Below are positions 62,685 to 64,000 of a stretch of DNA of 64,000 bases, in pieces. The notes below the pieces were generated by a model that had not been told where the DNA came from, did not search any database, and was given only the letters and a program-made list of their open reading frames with translations. Source of the stretch: Parasedimentitalea marina (GTDB taxonomy: Bacteria; Pseudomonadota; Alphaproteobacteria; Rhodobacterales; Rhodobacteraceae); contig NZ_CP033219.1 in the NCBI RefSeq assembly GCF_004006175.1, forward strand, positions 868,001 to 932,000. The letters run 5' to 3'. The stretch's first letter is position 1. Each line of letters opens with the position of its first letter. A program made the position numbers and the translations under genes.

Positions 62685-64000
62685 ATGCGCAAACTATTCG
62701 GTACAGACGGCGTGCGGGGCACGGCCAATATTCATCCTATGACGGCAGAAATGGCCCTGCGCATTGGTGCAGCTGTGGGACGGTATTTCCGGCGAGATGC
62801 CTCGGGTGTGCACCGGGTGGTGATTGGCAAGGACACCCGCTTGTCTGGCTATATGTTTGAAAATGCGCTGACTGCGGGGCTGACATCCACGGGCATGAAC
62901 GTGCTTCTGATGGGGCCAGTGCCGACGCCTGCCGTAGGTCTGATGACCCGCTCTATGCGCGCGGATTTGGGGGTGATGATCTCGGCCAGCCACAATCCAG
63001 CCGAGGACAACGGTATCAAGTTTTTCGGACCTGACGGTTTTAAACTGTCAGATAGCGCCGAGATGGAACTGGAAGCTCTGATAGAAGCCGGCGTTGAACC
63101 TGCCCAGACGGCCAACATTGGCCGGGCCAAGCGGATCGATGACGCGCGGTTCCGCTATGGTGAGCGGGTCAAAAGCTCACTGCCCCGGGATATCCGGTTT
63201 GACGGATTGAAAGTGGTTGTCGACTGCGCCAATGGGGCCGCCTATCGTGCCGCACCGGAAATTCTGTGGGAACTGGGCGCCGAGGTGGTGCCAATTGGCG
63301 TGTCGCCGGACGGCGTCAATATCAACCGGGGATGTGGCTCGACCCATCCGCAAACCGCAGCCGAGGCCGTTGTGGCCCACGGTGCCCATGTGGGGATTTG
63401 CCTGGATGGCGATGCGGACCGGGTGATCCTGATTGATGAAACGGGTGCCGTTGCCGACGGCGATCAGTTGATGGGGCTGCTGGCCTCACGCTGGGCAGAG
63501 AAGGGTCTGCTGGCCGGCAATGCGCTGGTGTCCACCGTTATGTCTAACCTGGGTCTGGAACGGTTTCTGAATGATCGCAACATCGGGTTGGAACGCACCG
63601 CCGTTGGCGACCGTTACGTGGTCGAACGGATGCGCAGCGGTGGCTATAATCTGGGTGGCGAACAGTCCGGCCATATTGTGATGTCAGACCATGCCACCAC
63701 CGGTGATGGCTTGATGGCCGGGCTGCACTTCCTGGCCGAGATGGTCCGCACCGAACAGCCTGCGTCGCATTTGGCGCGGCAGTTCCAACCGGTGCCGCAA
63801 CTGTTGAAAAATGTACGCTTTAAAGCGGGTCAGACACCGCTGGAGGTGGAGGCCGTTCAGCAGGCGATCCACTCGGCGGAGCGGGCTTTGAACGGTCACG
63901 GTCGTTTGCTGATCCGCAAGTCAGGCACCGAACCTTTGATCCGGGTGATGGCCGAATGCGAGGACGAGGGATTGCTTAACGTCTCTGTTGGTTCGGTGGT
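62685..64000 (+). CDS. glmM: Phosphoglucosamine mutase (3' end outside window)
   Basis: The first 438 residues of a protein usually about 447 long, with no stop before the window ends. It converts glucosamine-6-P to glucosamine-1-P for UDP-GlcNAc and cell-wall synthesis. The phosphorylated Ser is in [31 protein letters not shown] is the metal site and GEQSGHIV the sugar loop; [12 protein letters not shown] binds phosphate. Confidence 0.97.
   Translation, partial: MRKLFGTDGVRGTANIHPMTAEMALRIGAAVGRYFRRDASGVHRVVIGKDTRLSGYMFENALTAGLTSTGMNVLLMGPVPTPAVGLMTRSMRADLGVMISASHNPAEDNGIKFFGPDGFKLSDSAEMELEALIEAGVEPAQTANIGRAKRIDDARFRYGERVKSSLPRDIRFDGLKVVVDCANGAAYRAAPEILWELGAEVVPIGVSPDGVNINRGCGSTHPQTAAEAVVAHGAHVGICLDGDADRVILIDETGAVADGDQLMGLLASRWAEKGLLAGNALVSTVMSNLGLERFLNDRNIGLERTAVGDRYVVERMRSGGYNLGGEQSGHIVMSDHATTGDGLMAGLHFLAEMVRTEQPASHLARQFQPVPQLLKNVRFKAGQTPLEVEAVQQAIHSAERALNGHGRLLIRKSGTEPLIRVMAECEDEGLLNVSVGSV

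Noticed and set aside
1..64000. tRNA, rRNA, CRISPR, prophage or insertion-sequence genes
   Set aside because: No cloverleaf-like run, spaced direct repeat array, transposase, integrase or phage gene could be supported on either strand.

Overview
The window looks like a chromosomal segment of a marine Rhodobacteraceae bacterium of the Roseobacter group (Alphaproteobacteria); the genus cannot be fixed from sequence alone. The reasons are the gene-order blocks fhs / chorismate mutase / folD, ctaC-ctaB-ctaG-ctaE-surf1 followed by thrC and an M16 protease, and folB-folP-glmM; a Tad pilus operon with Flp prepilins carrying GAVTVDW; and short intergenic repeats built around CCCCGGGATATTT and GCCAGATGAAA. 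Almost all of it is chromosomal housekeeping DNA. I see no phage, insertion sequence, CRISPR array, rRNA or tRNA.

Layout. 1-2.4 kb: end of fhs, a small chorismate mutase and folD (one-carbon/folate metabolism). 2.4-6.4 kb: a PaaI-type thioesterase, the PdeM nuclease and its Lhr-like helicase, and a divergent RraB homologue. 6.4-18.4 kb: a Tad (Flp) pilus operon on the minus strand, from two prepilins through cpaB, cpaC, an OmpA-like lipoprotein, cpaE, cpaF, tadB, tadC, two TPR lipoproteins and cpaA to an AAA+ ATPase; a lytic transglycosylase gene points away from its promoter region. 19.6-28.1 kb: an orphan gene, a 3-oxoacid CoA-transferase pair, topA, dprA, a 5'-truncated acetyltransferase remnant and tldD. 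28.3-35.9 kb: aa3 cytochrome oxidase assembly operon, surf1, thrC, an M16 protease and a GNAT. 36-43 kb: a D-2-hydroxyacid dehydrogenase, apt, a LysE exporter, a DUF418 protein, mtnP and a SulP transporter. 43.3-45.9 kb: a visibly AT-richer accessory patch with an acetyltransferase, a DUF2927 protein and two orphans. 46-51.7 kb: small enzymes and a SPOR/peptidoglycan-binding protein ending in a dead trypsin fold. 51.9-64 kb: glyQ, a DUF6446 protein, gltS and glyS, a PPDK-like protein, a SleB-type hydrolase, then folB, folP and glmM (cut by the window edge).

How the genes work together. The Tad genes encode most of an envelope-spanning pilus machine: prepilins, prepilin peptidase, ATPase, inner-membrane platform, secretin, periplasmic lipoproteins and the localisation factor CpaE. 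The tadE/F/G pseudopilin genes are not here. The cta genes supply subunits II and III, heme O synthase, the CuB chaperone and Surf1 for cytochrome c oxidase; subunit I must lie elsewhere. fhs, folD, folB and folP belong to folate metabolism.

No single new system stands out. The points most worth following are the SPOR protein whose protease triad is entirely replaced (49.9-51.7 kb), the PPDK-like protein with altered ATP-site residues and a structured leader (57-59.8 kb), FolB fused to an unexplained 160-residue domain, a CtrA-like site before dprA, an FNR box beside ctaC/tldD, a long imperfect inverted repeat at 43.2 kb, a 13-bp tandem array at 35.9 kb, and a probably frameshifted small membrane ORF at 37.5-37.7 kb.
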